Shown: positions 30,012 to 39,592 of the stretch, piece after piece
Numbering within the stretch: position 1 is the stretch's first letter
How the letters are laid out: every line of letters starts with the position of its first letter
Assembly: GCF_004851605.1 (NCBI RefSeq)
Contig: NZ_CP031093.1
Coordinates: forward strand, 2,418,001-2,482,000
Length of the DNA: 64,000 nucleotides
Direction of reading: 5' to 3'
Source: Hydrocarboniclastica marina
Lineage (GTDB): Bacteria > Pseudomonadota > Gammaproteobacteria > Pseudomonadales > Oleiphilaceae
Translations under genes and position numbers: made by a program
Notes under the pieces: generated by a model
The model's input: only the letters and a program-made list of their open reading frames with translations
Databases searched by the model: none
Told to the model about the DNA's origin: nothing

Positions 30012-31430
30012 ATGGCCGACCGTTATCTCGATTTCGTCAATACACCACTGGGTAAGCAGCTCGCCGGCACCCTCAATCTTCCGACACCGGTAAAACTCCA
30101 GCGATGGAAAAAGCCTGATCAGCCATTTATTGAGGGTAAGGTTCTGATAGGTGGCAGCAAAGACGGTAAAGCGCTTGCAGCTATTGCTGACGTTGTCAAA
30201 ACAGGCTCAACCGAAATCTTCTTCGCGGAGGGACCAACCAGTCTTGCGAATTCGTCGAGTCTCGCCCGCTCACACAAAGCCAAACCTCTCAACCTTTCCG
30301 AGACCAGCTCGCTGCCTAAACTGAAAGCACTGGTTTTCGATGCTACGGGAATCAAGGATGCAGCCGAGCTCAAAGCGCTGTACGACTTCTTTCATCCTGT
30401 AATTCGCCAGATCGCCTCCAGCGGACGCGTCGTTGTGATCGGTAGCGAACCATCCAAGTGTCGCACGCCTGCCAAAGCGGCCGCGCATCGGGCGCTTGAA
30501 GGCTTTGTACGCAGTGTCGGCAAGGAAATCGGCAAGAAAGGGGCGACCGCGCAACTGCTCTGGATGGAAGCGGGCGCCGAAAATCAGCTGGAATCGAGCC
30601 TGCGCTTTTTTCTTTCTCCCAAATCCGCCTATGTATCTGGCCAGGTCGTCAAAATCGCCAAGGTGGGTCAGGGCAAGTCCGCCGCCTCCGCTGTTGCGCC
30701 TCTGACCGGCAAAGTCGCCCTGGTGACCGGTGCGTCGCGAGGAATCGGCGAGTCCATCGCCCACACGCTCGCTCGTGACGGCGCTACCGTTGTTTGCCTG
30801 GACATCCCGGCCGCTATGGAAGCCCTCAATCAAGTGGCAAAGTCTATAGAAGGGCACTCCCTGGGTGTCGATATTACCGAAGGCAACTCTCCCGACGTTA
30901 TAGCCGATTTCCTCCAGGACAAATTCGGCGGGGTCGACCTTGTTGTTCACAACGCAGGTATTACCCGGGACAAGACCCTGGGCAAAATGCCGGAACATTT
31001 CTGGGACATGGCCGTTGATGTGAATATGGCCGCTGAAGAGCGGATCAATGACGCTCTCTTCGCACGCGATCTGATCAGGGAGAACGGACGTATCGTCTGC
31101 GTTTCATCCATGAGCGGGATCGCTGGTAACTTCGGCCAGACAAACTATGCGCTATCCAAGGCGGGCGTAATCGGTTACGTGGAGGCGCTTGCCCGGCAAC
31201 TGAAGAAACAGATCACCATCAATGCGGTAGCACCCGGGTTCATCGAGACCCAGATGACGGCCGCGATGCCAATCGGTACCCGTGAGGCAGGAAGGCGGAT
31301 GAACAGCCTGGGTCAGGGCGGCCTGCCTGTGGATGTCGCGGAAACGATTGCCTGGTATTGCAATCCGCTGAGCACCGGCATTAATGGAAACGTAGTGCGT
31401 GTCTGTGGCCAGAGTCTGATCGGCAAGTAA
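30012..31430 (+). CDS. FabG-type 3-oxoacyl reductase, long (FabG4-like)
   Basis: About 472 residues: an N-terminal Rossmann-like domain without cofactor motifs (about 1-205) and a C-terminal SDR catalytic domain. The SDR part shows VALVTGASRGIGESIA, NAGITRDKTL and NYALSKAGVIGY (Tyr-Lys pair), with Ser in VSSMSG. This is the high-molecular-weight FabG arrangement. The ATG at 30012 has AAGGAA upstream; the longer frame from 29952 lacks one. It is divergent from the FadI-like thiolase. Confidence 0.92.
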   Translation: MADRYLDFVNTPLGKQLAGTLNLPTPVKLQRWKKPDQPFIEGKVLIGGSKDGKALAAIADVVKTGSTEIFFAEGPTSLANSSSLARSHKAKPLNLSETSSLPKLKALVFDATGIKDAAELKALYDFFHPVIRQIASSGRVVVIGSEPSKCRTPAKAAAHRALEGFVRSVGKEIGKKGATAQLLWMEAGAENQLESSLRFFLSPKSAYVSGQVVKIAKVGQGKSAASAVAPLTGKVALVTGASRGIGESIAHTLARDGATVVCLDIPAAMEALNQVAKSIEGHSLGVDITEGNSPDVIADFLQDKFGGVDLVVHNAGITRDKTLGKMPEHFWDMAVDVNMAAEERINDALFARDLIRENGRIVCVSSMSGIAGNFGQTNYALSKAGVIGYVEALARQLKKQITINAVAPGFIETQMTAAMPIGTREAGRRMNSLGQGGLPVDVAETIAWYCNPLSTGINGNVVRVCGQSLIGK

Positions 31431-31478
31431 GGCTGGAACATCGATGGCCAGGGACGGCCTGAAATGTAAAGCGGGAAA

Positions 31479-31554
31479 TGGTGGGTGGTACTGGGATCGA
31501 ACCAGTGACCCTCGGCTTGTAAGGCCGATGCTCTCCCAGCTGAGCTAACCACCC
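31479..31554 (-). tRNA. tRNA-Val(TAC), copy 1
   Basis: A 76-base cloverleaf including an encoded CCA. Read on the minus strand it starts GGGTGGTTAGCTCAGC, has the anticodon TAC in the loop flanked by GGCCT and AAGCC, and ends with the acceptor strand ACCACCC, discriminator A and CCA. The sequence is identical to the second Val copy at 31932-32007. Confidence 0.98.
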
Positions 31555-31587
31555 ATCAACAAAAGCACAACCGATGACGGCTGTTAA

Positions 31588-31664
31588 TGGCGGAGCGGAC
31601 GGGACTCGAACCCGCGACCCCCGGCGTGACAGGCCGGTATTCTAACCAGCTGAACTACCGCTCC
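31588..31664 (-). tRNA. tRNA-Asp(GTC)
   Basis: A 77-base cloverleaf with encoded CCA on the minus strand. It starts GGAGCGGTAGTTCAGC, has anticodon GTC within CCTGTCACG, and ends with the acceptor strand CCGCTCC, G and CCA. It lies between two identical Val genes. Confidence 0.98.
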
Positions 31665-31752
31665 GCACTGTCCTACAGCACCACTTCGTGATTGATTGCC
31701 TACATCACTGCGTGGCTGAACTACGTTGTCACCAGAAGCCTTTACGTCTAAT

Positions 31753-31795
31753 TACCGTACTTTCAAATACCGCACTTTCAATACCGTATTTCCAA
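31753..31795. repeat. Three tandem copies of a 14-15 base unit between tRNA genes
   Basis: Successive units TACCGTACTTTCAAA, TACCGCACTTTCAA and TACCGTATTTCCAA, in the AT-richer 267-base spacer between tRNA-Asp and the second tRNA-Val. The spacer is otherwise noncoding: its reading frames are short and without recognisable products. Confidence 0.8.
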
Positions 31796-31931
31796 CTACA
31801 GTACATGTAACTAAAGCAAAAGACTTCCGTTACTACCCGGTTTTCCAGGCCACTCATGCTTTCTGGCAATTGAGCCTGGTCACCGCCCTGTTGGCAGCCG
31901 CTTCTAGCATTCAGCGACACTGCCTCAAGTA

Positions 31932-32007
31932 TGGTGGGTGGTACTGGGATCGAACCAGTGACCCTCGGCTTGTAAGGCCGATGCTCTCCCAGCTGAGCTA
32001 ACCACCC
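31932..32007 (-). tRNA. tRNA-Val(TAC), copy 2
   Basis: Identical over all 76 bases to the Val gene at 31479-31554, with encoded CCA and anticodon TAC. It is first in the minus-strand tRNA operon Val-Asp-Val, about 90 bases after the predicted transcription start. Confidence 0.98.
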
Positions 32008-32102
32008 GAATCGCTTTCGCGGCTGTATTTCTACCGCTCACTTCTCACCCCTCGCCACAACGCAGTTTGAAGATCCTTGCGCACTGGCTGAGTGAGGTGC
32101 GC

Positions 32103-32130
32103 ATTTTAAGGGATAGGGCCGAGGTGTCAA
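32103..32130 (-). promoter_or_regulatory. Sigma-70 promoter of the Val-Asp-Val tRNA operon
   Basis: On the minus strand TTGACA (32125-32130) is separated by 16 bases from TAAAAT (32103-32108), an almost consensus promoter. The predicted start is near 32096. Its -35 overlaps the stop codon of the upstream hypothetical gene. Confidence 0.8.
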
Positions 32131-32465
32131 ATGTTTTTCTTGGCCGATTTCCTTCGACGAGAAATGGTTCTCGGCTTGCTGGCGCTGGAAAGTCGCTTCA
32201 CCTGCTCACGGCGATCGCGCGGAAGCGCAACCTCCGCCAGGACGCGGTTGAATACGTCGAACCTGTGCTGCAGATTGAGGATACGTCCCTCTACGGACCG
32301 CCGCAGCTGAGGAGAAAGCACGCCACTGCTCCGGATAAGTTCGCCCAGGCGTTCGCTGCCCTGTGTCAGAAGACTGGACGCCGCGGTAAGACAGTGCTGC
32401 TGCCCTGACTCTGCTGCAGCTCGAAACTGCACCAGGCCGTCCTTCAGGAGGTCTAATATTGCCAT
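32127..32465 (-). CDS. Hypothetical protein, basic C-terminus
   Basis: A 112-residue soluble protein that I do not recognise. The first 75 residues look helical (AILDLLKDGLVQFRAAAESG), and the last 35 are strongly basic (KRLSSASKPRTISRRRKSAKK), which may suggest nucleic-acid or phasin-like binding. It follows the DUF2846-type lipoprotein gene by 35 bases on the same strand. No catalytic motif is visible. Confidence 0.6.
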   Translation of the reverse strand: MAILDLLKDGLVQFRAAAESGQQHCLTAASSLLTQGSERLGELIRSSGVLSPQLRRSVEGRILNLQHRFDVFNRVLAEVALPRDRREQVKRLSSASKPRTISRRRKSAKKNI

Positions 32466-32500
32466 TTATTGCTCCGTCTCAGGTGCAGCACGAGGCACGG

Positions 32501-33394
32501 TCAGAAAGGCCACCACCAGCTGCCTCCACCCTCTCCCTCTGCAGCTTCAGCGGCCCTCGCCGCGGCTTCTTCAGCAGCAGCTTTGTCGGCAAGGTACGCT
32601 TCGCGTTCTTTATCGAGCGCCTTGATCTTGCGGTCGGCCTCAAGCGGGGCCGAAGGACTGCCGCCAAACGGCCAATACCAGGGCGGCGCGTTGTAACGCC
32701 CCTCTTCCTTCATGGCCGCCAACTCTTCCTCCCGCTCCGTTTCCAGCTCGGCCCTGGCGCGCTCGTAGTTGGTTTCCCGGTTTTTCTCAACGATACTGAT
32801 CGCTGCGTGATTCGGGGCGAGCAGATCACTCTTCAGGAAACGGCTGTCGTAGATTTCCTCAATCGCCACTTCCCTGGGAACCAGGGTGAGATCGCCCTGC
32901 CTCAGCGAAGAGTCTTCAGGAAGGTCGGGATGGACGGCCCGAGGCTGCTCTTCTTCAGAGTACCGGAAATAATAGATGTTACCGGCTTTCGCATCGACGA
33001 CGGCGTCAGCAATACGACTCAGATCAAATGACAGATGGGGTGTGGTAAAACCTTCGAGGCCCAACAGCGGCCGCCGGATGATGATATGCCGATCGCCCGG
33101 ATAGACTTCCAGCCAGGTGAAGCCGGGCGAGCGGATATTAAAGTAGTGGACCCCGTCGACGTAGACACTGGGTGATTCGATTTCATCTGAGGCCCACTGG
33201 GAAGGCAGCCGATAGAAGTAGAAGATGGCGTGGTTCTCTTCGTCCCATCGATCAGTGTGCACAAAATCATGCCCATCCACTGGGTGCAGAAACGGACCGA
33301 GACTCTTGCCGATAGACTGGTGTAGATGTATCCCGCAACCACTAAAAAGCAGAACGACACTTGCTAGCAGCAATGAACGCAGAACTGGAACCAT
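32501..33394 (-). CDS. DUF2846-type lipoprotein
   Basis: A 297-residue predicted lipoprotein; the signal peptide ends in LLFSGC (about residue 20). The core, HAIFYFYRLPSQWASDEIES followed by VYPGDRHIIIRRP, fits the DUF2846 domain found in envelope proteins of unknown role. The tail is Glu/Ala-rich and coiled, ending in a glycine stretch and WWWPF. The last feature, with a similar PPWYWPFGG segment mid-tail, is unusual. Confidence 0.8.
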   Translation of the reverse strand: MVPVLRSLLLASVVLLFSGCGIHLHQSIGKSLGPFLHPVDGHDFVHTDRWDEENHAIFYFYRLPSQWASDEIESPSVYVDGVHYFNIRSPGFTWLEVYPGDRHIIIRRPLLGLEGFTTPHLSFDLSRIADAVVDAKAGNIYYFRYSEEEQPRAVHPDLPEDSSLRQGDLTLVPREVAIEEIYDSRFLKSDLLAPNHAAISIVEKNRETNYERARAELETEREEELAAMKEEGRYNAPPWYWPFGGSPSAPLEADRKIKALDKEREAYLADKAAAEEAAARAAEAAEGEGGGSWWWPF

Positions 33395-33540
33395 TATCTC
33401 CGCCGTTCTCTGGTTATTGTTTAACGCAAAATGGTATCAGCTTTGACCCATGCGAATTGAGAGGTACCGCAAGCACTTGCAATCAGACTAAGCTCATCCA
33501 TGGCAAGCCGCTGCCAACAGGCCCGTCCGCCACGCCCACG

Positions 33541-34449
33541 CTACTGCTCCCCAACGGATTGGATGCGCTGCTCCAATCTCAGCAGACGGCCCGTAATCTG
33601 CGAGCGCGACGCATCGATCGAATCAACCACTTCGTTCAGTTCTGAGAGCCGCGCGTTCAGCTGGCTCAGTGTTGCCTGAACGTCAGAAGCTGCCGCCTTT
33701 TGCTCGACGGCTGCCAGTCGCGCTCGAAGCTCATCGTTCGCCAGGGTCTGCCGCTGGACAAGACCACCGACCCGCGCCTCAATGTTTTTCTGAGTCTCAA
33801 CTACGGCGCCGGCCAGCGCGCTGTTTTGCTCAACCTCTTCCACCAGCTTTGCCTGGCGGGCGGCAACGTCGCGCAGACTGCTTCGCAATGTATCAATGGC
33901 CGCCATGGCGCTTTCATGGTTGCTTTGCTGATCCGCTACCAAGCCGCTTAACTCGGCGCGTTGCTTATCCAGATAGTCAGTTTTATCTTCAAGAAAGGCC
34001 ACCGCGTCCTGATTCGCTTTTATCGCTTTGCGGTTCCGGTCGTTCGAGACGCCCCAGAGCTTACGCATTTCACTGTCAAGAAACGCGAGCTTTTCCGTTA
34101 TTTCGGAGCCACTCTCGAGCAGTTCGCGGTCAGCTTCACTGAGGCGCCCCTCAAACCGGGCCATAGACAGTTTGGTTCGGCTGATCCAGTCATCAGCCTC
34201 GGCCACATCAGCCTGCAACTGCTCGATGGTCTGGTGCTGGCTCACCAGCAACCACCCTCCGATCAGTACCAGTATCGCCAGTAAAATCACCGGGATTGCG
34301 CCGCCGACAGCGCCCTTCCCGGCATGGCCTGGACCTCGTAATTGGGCGGAGACGGCACTTTTGTCGCCTTTACTCGCCGCCGGGGTACGCATTTCCTTGT
34401 CAGAGTTGCGTGCGGCGACTTCGTCATGGTCGGGTCTGATCGGTTCCAT
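33541..34449 (-). CDS. Membrane-anchored coiled-coil protein
   Basis: About 302 residues: a polar N-terminal region (about 1-50), one transmembrane helix (about 52-72, IPVILLAILVLIGGWLLV) and a long coiled coil to the C-terminus, probably periplasmic. No enzymatic motif is seen. It resembles hypothetical ATPase-like or structural proteins of marine gammaproteobacteria. The ATG at 34449 is chosen because GAGGAG lies five bases upstream; GTG/TTG codons just before are alternatives. It is divergent from purE. Confidence 0.75.
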   Translation of the reverse strand: MEPIRPDHDEVAARNSDKEMRTPAASKGDKSAVSAQLRGPGHAGKGAVGGAIPVILLAILVLIGGWLLVSQHQTIEQLQADVAEADDWISRTKLSMARFEGRLSEADRELLESGSEITEKLAFLDSEMRKLWGVSNDRNRKAIKANQDAVAFLEDKTDYLDKQRAELSGLVADQQSNHESAMAAIDTLRSSLRDVAARQAKLVEEVEQNSALAGAVVETQKNIEARVGGLVQRQTLANDELRARLAAVEQKAAASDVQATLSQLNARLSELNEVVDSIDASRSQITGRLLRLEQRIQSVGEQ

Positions 34450-34673
34450 CAACACTCCTCAGGGAAACGAGAGCCCAACGTTTCAATGCCGGGCTTCGAC
34501 AGGACACTCGAGCCAGTCGAGCACATGTCTGCCTATGGCGCGCATGATAGCGTGCTCCCCACCTCAGGAAAACTCACATGCGAAAACACTCAACACTGAG
34601 AAATTTTGCCGCCTGGTCCGGGTCCCGCAGTGAGCAGCCACTCCTTACGCATTTACCTAAGGGGACACTAGAG

Positions 34674-34702
34674 TTTGCACCCGCCCCCAGCAGCTCATAA
34701 AA
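34674..34702 (+). promoter_or_regulatory. Sigma-70 promoter of purEK
   Basis: TTGCAC (34674-34679) and TAAAAT (34697-34702) are 17 bases apart, 82 bases before the purE ATG. The remaining intergenic sequence from 34450 to 34783 (about 330 bases, divergent with the coiled-coil gene) has no other gene. No clear PurR operator was found. Confidence 0.7.
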
Positions 34703-34783
34703 TGGTCGGTTTTCCCGGTGGCTCGCCGGAAATGTCTCCGAACCCAGTCGATCAATTTCGCAATAATACGTAGGCCAATAGGT

Positions 34784-35278
34784 ATGCAGCAGCCCGTTGT
34801 TGGAATCATCATGGGGTCCCAGTCAGACTGGCCGACCATGGAAAAAGCCGCCGAAATGCTGGACCGGCTGGGCGTTGCCTACGAGACACGAGTGGTCTCG
34901 GCGCATCGGACACCCGACCTCTTGTTTGAATACGCAAAGACCGCCTCGGAAAGAGGCTTGCAGGTCATTATCGCCGGCGCTGGCGGCGCAGCACACTTGC
35001 CTGGCATGGTCGCGTCGCAAACACCGGTTCCGGTACTGGGCGTTCCGGTTCAGTCCCGCGCGCTGAATGGGCTCGATTCCCTGCTGTCCATCGTACAAAT
35101 GCCGGCCGGGGTCGCGGTAGGCACGTTGGCTATTGGCCAGGCTGGCGCTGGCAATGCCGGGCTTCTGGCGGCACAGATCGTCGGCCTGCAACAGCCGGCC
35201 GTCAGAGAAGCCATCGAAGACTTTCGACGTGCACAGACCGAGTCCGTTCTGGCACACCCTGATCCGGCGGTTTCCTGA
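34784..35278 (+). CDS. purE: N5-carboxyaminoimidazole ribonucleotide mutase
   Basis: A class I PurE of about 164 residues that moves the carboxyl group of N5-CAIR to give CAIR in purine synthesis. The signatures are [20 protein letters not shown] at the N-terminus, VVSAHRTPD, and [16 protein letters not shown]. The ATG at 34784 starts right before the first beta-strand, as in homologues; the longer frame upstream would add a tail. purK follows by 37 bases in the same direction. Confidence 0.97.
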   Translation: MQQPVVGIIMGSQSDWPTMEKAAEMLDRLGVAYETRVVSAHRTPDLLFEYAKTASERGLQVIIAGAGGAAHLPGMVASQTPVPVLGVPVQSRALNGLDSLLSIVQMPAGVAVGTLAIGQAGAGNAGLLAAQIVGLQQPAVREAIEDFRRAQTESVLAHPDPAVS

Positions 35279-35315
35279 GCTGCCTCGTCCTGATTCTCAC
35301 TCATCGGAGTAGCCA

Positions 35316-36431
35316 ATGCGCATAGGTATTCTCGGGGCTGGCCAATTGGGACGGATGTTGGCTCTGGCCGGCTATCCGCTTGACCATCAGTGTGTCTTTT
35401 ACGACCTCTCCGGCAGCCCTTCTGCCGGCATTGGCGAAATCATAGATGACCCCGACGGGTCGCGGTTGGACGAGTTCCTGGATAAGGTAGATCGGGTCAC
35501 CTATGAGTTCGAGCATCTGCCCCTGGAAGTCGTCAGGCAGATCGCGGACCAGAAACCGCTCTTCCCCGGCGTCAAATCGCTGGCCGTCTGCCAGAACCGG
35601 GCCGAAGAAAAAGCCCTGTTTGAGCGGCTGTCCATACCAACGGCAGCTTACCGACTGGTATCCACCGCAGAAGAGTTGGCCGAAGCGGCAGAATCGCTCG
35701 GCTGCCCGGTAGTCGCAAAATCAGTGACAGAGGGTTACGACGGTAAGGGCCAGGCGGTCATTCGCGACCCCCGGGAGGCCTCAGGGGCCTGGGAACGTAT
35801 CGGCCACAAGATGCTGCTCGTCGAGGCTTTCGTCGACTTTAGCCGCGAGCTTTCCATCATCGCGGCGCGCGGTCAGGATGGAGAAGTAGCGATTTACCCT
35901 ATGGCCGAGAACGTCCATGTTGATGGCATCCTCCGCTATTCTTTTGCGCCCGCCCCGAACCTTTGCACAGAAGTCGCTGCCGAAGCAGAGGCATTCATCA
36001 AAATGCTGCTTGATGAGCTCGGTCACGTCGGCGTTCTTACGCTGGAGTTATTCGAGACACCAGACGGGCTCATGGCAAACGAGATGGCTCCAAGGGTGCA
36101 TAATTCCGGTCACTGGAGTATAGAAGGGGCGACCACGAGCCAGTTTGAAAACCACCTCCGGGCAGTCGCTGGCCTGCCTCTTGGGGACACCGTCGCGCAC
36201 CGCCCGACCTGCATGATCAACATCATAGGTAAGGCAGGTAACGATGAGGACCTGCTCCGCCTGCCATATGCACACCTGCACCGTTACGGTAAAGCCGAGC
36301 GCGAGGGGCGCAAGATCGGCCACGTCACGGTACAGGCCGACTCGTACGAGGAACTGGTGTGGCGAGTCAGAAACTGCGCCTCGCTATTGCCGGGGACCCC
36401 TGAGCTTTCATGCTCGCTGACCAGAAAATAG
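35316..36431 (+). CDS. purK: N5-carboxyaminoimidazole ribonucleotide synthase
   Basis: A 371-residue ATP-grasp enzyme that carboxylates AIR with ATP and bicarbonate. It starts with MRIGILGAGQLGRMLALAG, has ATP-grasp elements GCPVVAKSVTEGYDGKGQAV and VEAFVDFSRELSII, and the later LMANEMAPRVHNSGHWSIEG. The product is the substrate of PurE, encoded just upstream. Confidence 0.97.
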   Translation: MRIGILGAGQLGRMLALAGYPLDHQCVFYDLSGSPSAGIGEIIDDPDGSRLDEFLDKVDRVTYEFEHLPLEVVRQIADQKPLFPGVKSLAVCQNRAEEKALFERLSIPTAAYRLVSTAEELAEAAESLGCPVVAKSVTEGYDGKGQAVIRDPREASGAWERIGHKMLLVEAFVDFSRELSIIAARGQDGEVAIYPMAENVHVDGILRYSFAPAPNLCTEVAAEAEAFIKMLLDELGHVGVLTLELFETPDGLMANEMAPRVHNSGHWSIEGATTSQFENHLRAVAGLPLGDTVAHRPTCMINIIGKAGNDEDLLRLPYAHLHRYGKAEREGRKIGHVTVQADSYEELVWRVRNCASLLPGTPELSCSLTRK

Positions 36432-36691
36432 CCACACAGCGGTAAAGCTCAGTCACCCCTTGAAATCTCCGCTTCAGGCCTCAATATAGGAAAGCTTGTC
36501 GGCAAGCCGAAAACCCATGCCCCGAAAAAGAGGCGTGATCTGGTGGCGATTCCTGCGAGTATCGCTGCAGCTGTTCGCTACGAGCAGCATTCAATAACGA
36601 GATGTGTGCGGTTTAACATCGGAACCAGTGTCCCGAAACCCGCTCCAGGCATCCGTATCCTGATATCCGAGACCAAAGGGAGACCGATCTC

Positions 36692-37273
36692 ATGGCGTTT
36701 GAACTTCCTCCGCTACCCTACGAAAAGAATGCATTGGAACCTCATATTTCCGCCGAAACGCTGGAATTCCACCACGATAAGCATCACAACGCTTACGTGG
36801 AAAAAATGAACGGGATGATCAAAGGCACAGAGGACGAGAACAAGTCTCTTGAAGACATCATCAAGTCCGCCAGCGGTGGCCTTTTCAACCAGGCCGCGCA
36901 GGTCTGGAACCACACGTTCTATTGGCACTGCATGAGCCCCAACGGCGGTGGTGCTCCAACCGGCGCTGTTGCTGACGCGATCAACTCCGCGTTCGGCTCC
37001 TTTGACAAGTTCAAGGAAGAGTTCGCGGCCAAGTGTGTTGGGAACTTCGGTTCTGGCTGGACGTGGCTGGTGAAAAAAGCGGACGGCTCAGTAGCCATCG
37101 TCAATACTGATGATGCTGAAACACCGCTAACCACCCAGGACAAGCCCTTGCTGACCTGCGATGTCTGGGAACACGCCTATTACATCGATTACCGCAATGC
37201 TCGCCCGAAGTATGTAGAGGCGTTCTGGAACGTCGTTAACTGGGAATTCGTCAACAAGAACTTCCAGGGCTAA
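36692..37273 (+). CDS. sodB: Iron superoxide dismutase
   Basis: A 193-residue cytosolic Fe-type SOD. The metal ligands are His27, His74 (WNHTFYW), Asp157 and His161 (DVWEHAYYID). The active-site environment and length fit E. coli SodB rather than SodA. GGGAG is upstream of the ATG and a strong intrinsic terminator follows. The 260 bases before it contain no other gene. Confidence 0.97.
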   Translation: MAFELPPLPYEKNALEPHISAETLEFHHDKHHNAYVEKMNGMIKGTEDENKSLEDIIKSASGGLFNQAAQVWNHTFYWHCMSPNGGGAPTGAVADAINSAFGSFDKFKEEFAAKCVGNFGSGWTWLVKKADGSVAIVNTDDAETPLTTQDKPLLTCDVWEHAYYIDYRNARPKYVEAFWNVVNWEFVNKNFQG

Positions 37274-37285
37274 TAAGCCACTGAC

Positions 37286-37324
37286 AAAAAAGCCCCGCTA
37301 TCGTCAAGATAGCGGGGCTTTTTT
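37286..37324 (+). terminator. Intrinsic terminator after sodB
   Basis: An A-tract, then AGCCCCGCTATC / GATAGCGGGGCT with a short loop, then a run of T. The stem is about 12 bp. It lies 12 bases after the sodB stop and may work in both directions, also ending gspD transcripts on the minus strand. Confidence 0.93.
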
Positions 37325-37479
37325 ATGAGTAGAGCCACCGTCACCGAGTTTGGCCTGGCTCAGGCAAAGCATTGCTGGACCAACTCTTACACGCTTTATT
37401 CTCGAGTCGCATTATCTCGAAACGTGATATCTCGAATCGCGATCGTGTTGCGTCCTCTCGCAAGAGCCCGTCGCCTAAC

Positions 37480-39441
37480 CTAGCGCAAGAACTTTAGCCG
37501 GTTGCCCTCGAATACAGATTCCAGCGGTGGCCGTTCAGAGGCAGGCAAATCTCCACCCTTCACGCCACTCACGTCAACTTCCCAGAGCCGATCATAGCTA
37601 TTCTGCGATACCTCGCGAGCTTCACCCTTGTCGCGCAGGATGGTAGGACGCAGAAACACCAGCAGATTCCGCTTCGTTTTCTCCTGAGATTCGCTGCGAA
37701 ACAATGCGCCCAGATAGGGGATGTCGCCCAGAAACGGAACTTTGCTGGTATTGAGCCGATAGTCCTCGCGAATCAGGCCGCCGAGCACGATGGTCTCACC
37801 GTCATCCACCAGCACAGTGGTTTTGATCTCGCGCTTGTTGGTAATAATATCCGCGGCCTGTGACACGCTGGACGCGATGTCTTCAGTTGTCTGTTCTACG
37901 ATCATCCGCACGACACTGTCAGTACTGATACTGGGCGTAACCTTCAAGGTGAGGCCTATATCCTGCCGCTCAATCGTCGTGAACGGGTTGGTGGTACCGC
38001 CGCTTGTGGTGGTAGTCTGACCCGTCCTGAAAGGGACGTTCTGGCCGACCACTATCTCGGATTCGGAATTGTCGAGTGTGATGATGCTTGGTGTCGAGAG
38101 AAGGTTGGCGGCGGTTGTTCGGGAAAGCGCCTGGATCAGCACCCCCCATGAGATGCCATTACGGTCGCGCTGGCCAGCCCCAATGGAGATCCCGCCTTCA
38201 GCCGGAGGTATCACTTCGTCCTGGGCGATCGCACCGAGAATGTTGGTCAAACTCAGCCCGACGTTGCCAAAATTGGTCCCCATGACCGGGGTGGCCTCGC
38301 CGGACTCGTCGCCCAAGCCCCATTGGACGCCAAGATCCCTGCCCAGGTCGTCGCTGATCTCAACAATTGCCGCTTCAATCAAAACCTGAGCCCGACGAAC
38401 GTCCAACTGGGCGACAATAAACTCCACTTCCTGCAAGAGCGAAGGTGTAGCCCTTACTACGAGGGAATTGAGCCCTTCGTCGGCATAAATGCTCACTTCG
38501 GAGTTCTGCTGGGACAACCCGGTCGCAGCTTGCTGTCCAGCCCTGGCTCCCCCATTGGCTTCCCGTGCGACGTCACCCATGATCCCTTTGAGCAGCTCTG
38601 ACAGCTTCTCAGCATCAGCATGGTTCAGACGGATAACACGCGTGTCGCCGCCATTCTCGGCGGGCTGATCCAGCTTGGCGATCAAGGCCAGCATTTTGGA
38701 ACGAAAATTCTCGTCGCCGCGCACAATTAACCGGTTGCTCCGTTCATCTGCCACCACCGAGTACTTGGCTGCCGCGGAGCGCTTGCTGCCTTCGCCCAAC
38801 TCGGCAGGCGCCAGTTGCTCAAGCAATTTCACCACATCGCCAACCCAGGCCTCCTGCAGCTGGACGACCTCCAGCTCATACTTCGACGGACTGTCCAGCT
38901 CCCGCACGATGCGTTCTATTCGCTCAATATTCGCTGCGTGATCTGAAATGATCAGCGCATTTGCCGCAGAGACGCCGGCCAAATGGCCATACTGAGCAAC
39001 CATCGGACGCAGAATAGGTACAAGCTCGAGAGCATCGGCGTTGTTGATTTCTATAACACGTGTCAGAAGTTGCTCAGAAGGTATCACGCTAAAACGGCCC
39101 GTATTCTCGGCCGCCTGCTTGGCGTCATTCTGCTGCACAATTTTTATGACTTCATCGCCCGGTATGGCTGTAAATCCATGCACCTGCAGCACCGACAGGA
39201 ACATGTCGTAGATCTCAGCCTGATTCATCGGCGTGTTCGACAGCACGGTCACTTTACCCTTGACCCGCGGATCGATTACAAACGAATAGCCTGTGATATC
39301 AGATACCTGCGTAACGAACGCCCGTATGTCAGCATCCTTGAGATTGACTTTCCAGGTCTGATCGCCTTCCTGCGCCACCGCTATCAGTGGCAGAAACAGA
39401 AAAATCAGGATTATGAGGAATTGCTTGCGAAGTCCCGTCAT
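37480..39441 (-). CDS. gspD: Type II secretion secretin GspD
   Basis: A 653-residue outer-membrane secretin with a Sec signal peptide (about 1-23). The N0 domain (KVNLKDADIRAFVTQVSDIT) is followed by N1-N3 modules (for example LELVPILRPMVAQYG and VIRLNHADAEKLSELLKG) and the C-terminal secretin domain (QDIGLTLKVTPSIS, then VLVDDGETIVLGGLI and VPFLGDIPYLGALF). It forms the exit channel for folded exoproteins. It is last in the minus-strand run gspN-gspC-gspD. Confidence 0.95.
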   Translation of the reverse strand: MTGLRKQFLIILIFLFLPLIAVAQEGDQTWKVNLKDADIRAFVTQVSDITGYSFVIDPRVKGKVTVLSNTPMNQAEIYDMFLSVLQVHGFTAIPGDEVIKIVQQNDAKQAAENTGRFSVIPSEQLLTRVIEINNADALELVPILRPMVAQYGHLAGVSAANALIISDHAANIERIERIVRELDSPSKYELEVVQLQEAWVGDVVKLLEQLAPAELGEGSKRSAAAKYSVVADERSNRLIVRGDENFRSKMLALIAKLDQPAENGGDTRVIRLNHADAEKLSELLKGIMGDVAREANGGARAGQQAATGLSQQNSEVSIYADEGLNSLVVRATPSLLQEVEFIVAQLDVRRAQVLIEAAIVEISDDLGRDLGVQWGLGDESGEATPVMGTNFGNVGLSLTNILGAIAQDEVIPPAEGGISIGAGQRDRNGISWGVLIQALSRTTAANLLSTPSIITLDNSESEIVVGQNVPFRTGQTTTTSGGTTNPFTTIERQDIGLTLKVTPSISTDSVVRMIVEQTTEDIASSVSQAADIITNKREIKTTVLVDDGETIVLGGLIREDYRLNTSKVPFLGDIPYLGALFRSESQEKTKRNLLVFLRPTILRDKGEAREVSQNSYDRLWEVDVSGVKGGDLPASERPPLESVFEGNRLKFLR

Positions 39442-39592
39442 GCGTCAAAAGAGCCTCAATCGCTACTGCCATTCAGGCACTACGCCGAATGGATACCCCA
39501 AGGGGTTTGTTGGATTTGTATCTGATACTGCCACTAAAAAGTCTGCTGTTCTGCGTACCACAACCGCTATGTGCTAAAAACCAGCACACAAA

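Noticed and set aside
31753-31795. Spacer repeats between tRNA genes as an attachment site or integrated element remnant
   Set aside because: No integrase gene or duplicated tRNA 3' end is seen; the second Val copy is a full gene.
33669-34142. Reading frames on the plus strand opposite the coiled-coil gene
   Set aside because: The minus-strand frame has a proper transmembrane and coiled-coil pattern and a strong ribosome-binding site; the plus frames are Arg/Pro-rich shadows.
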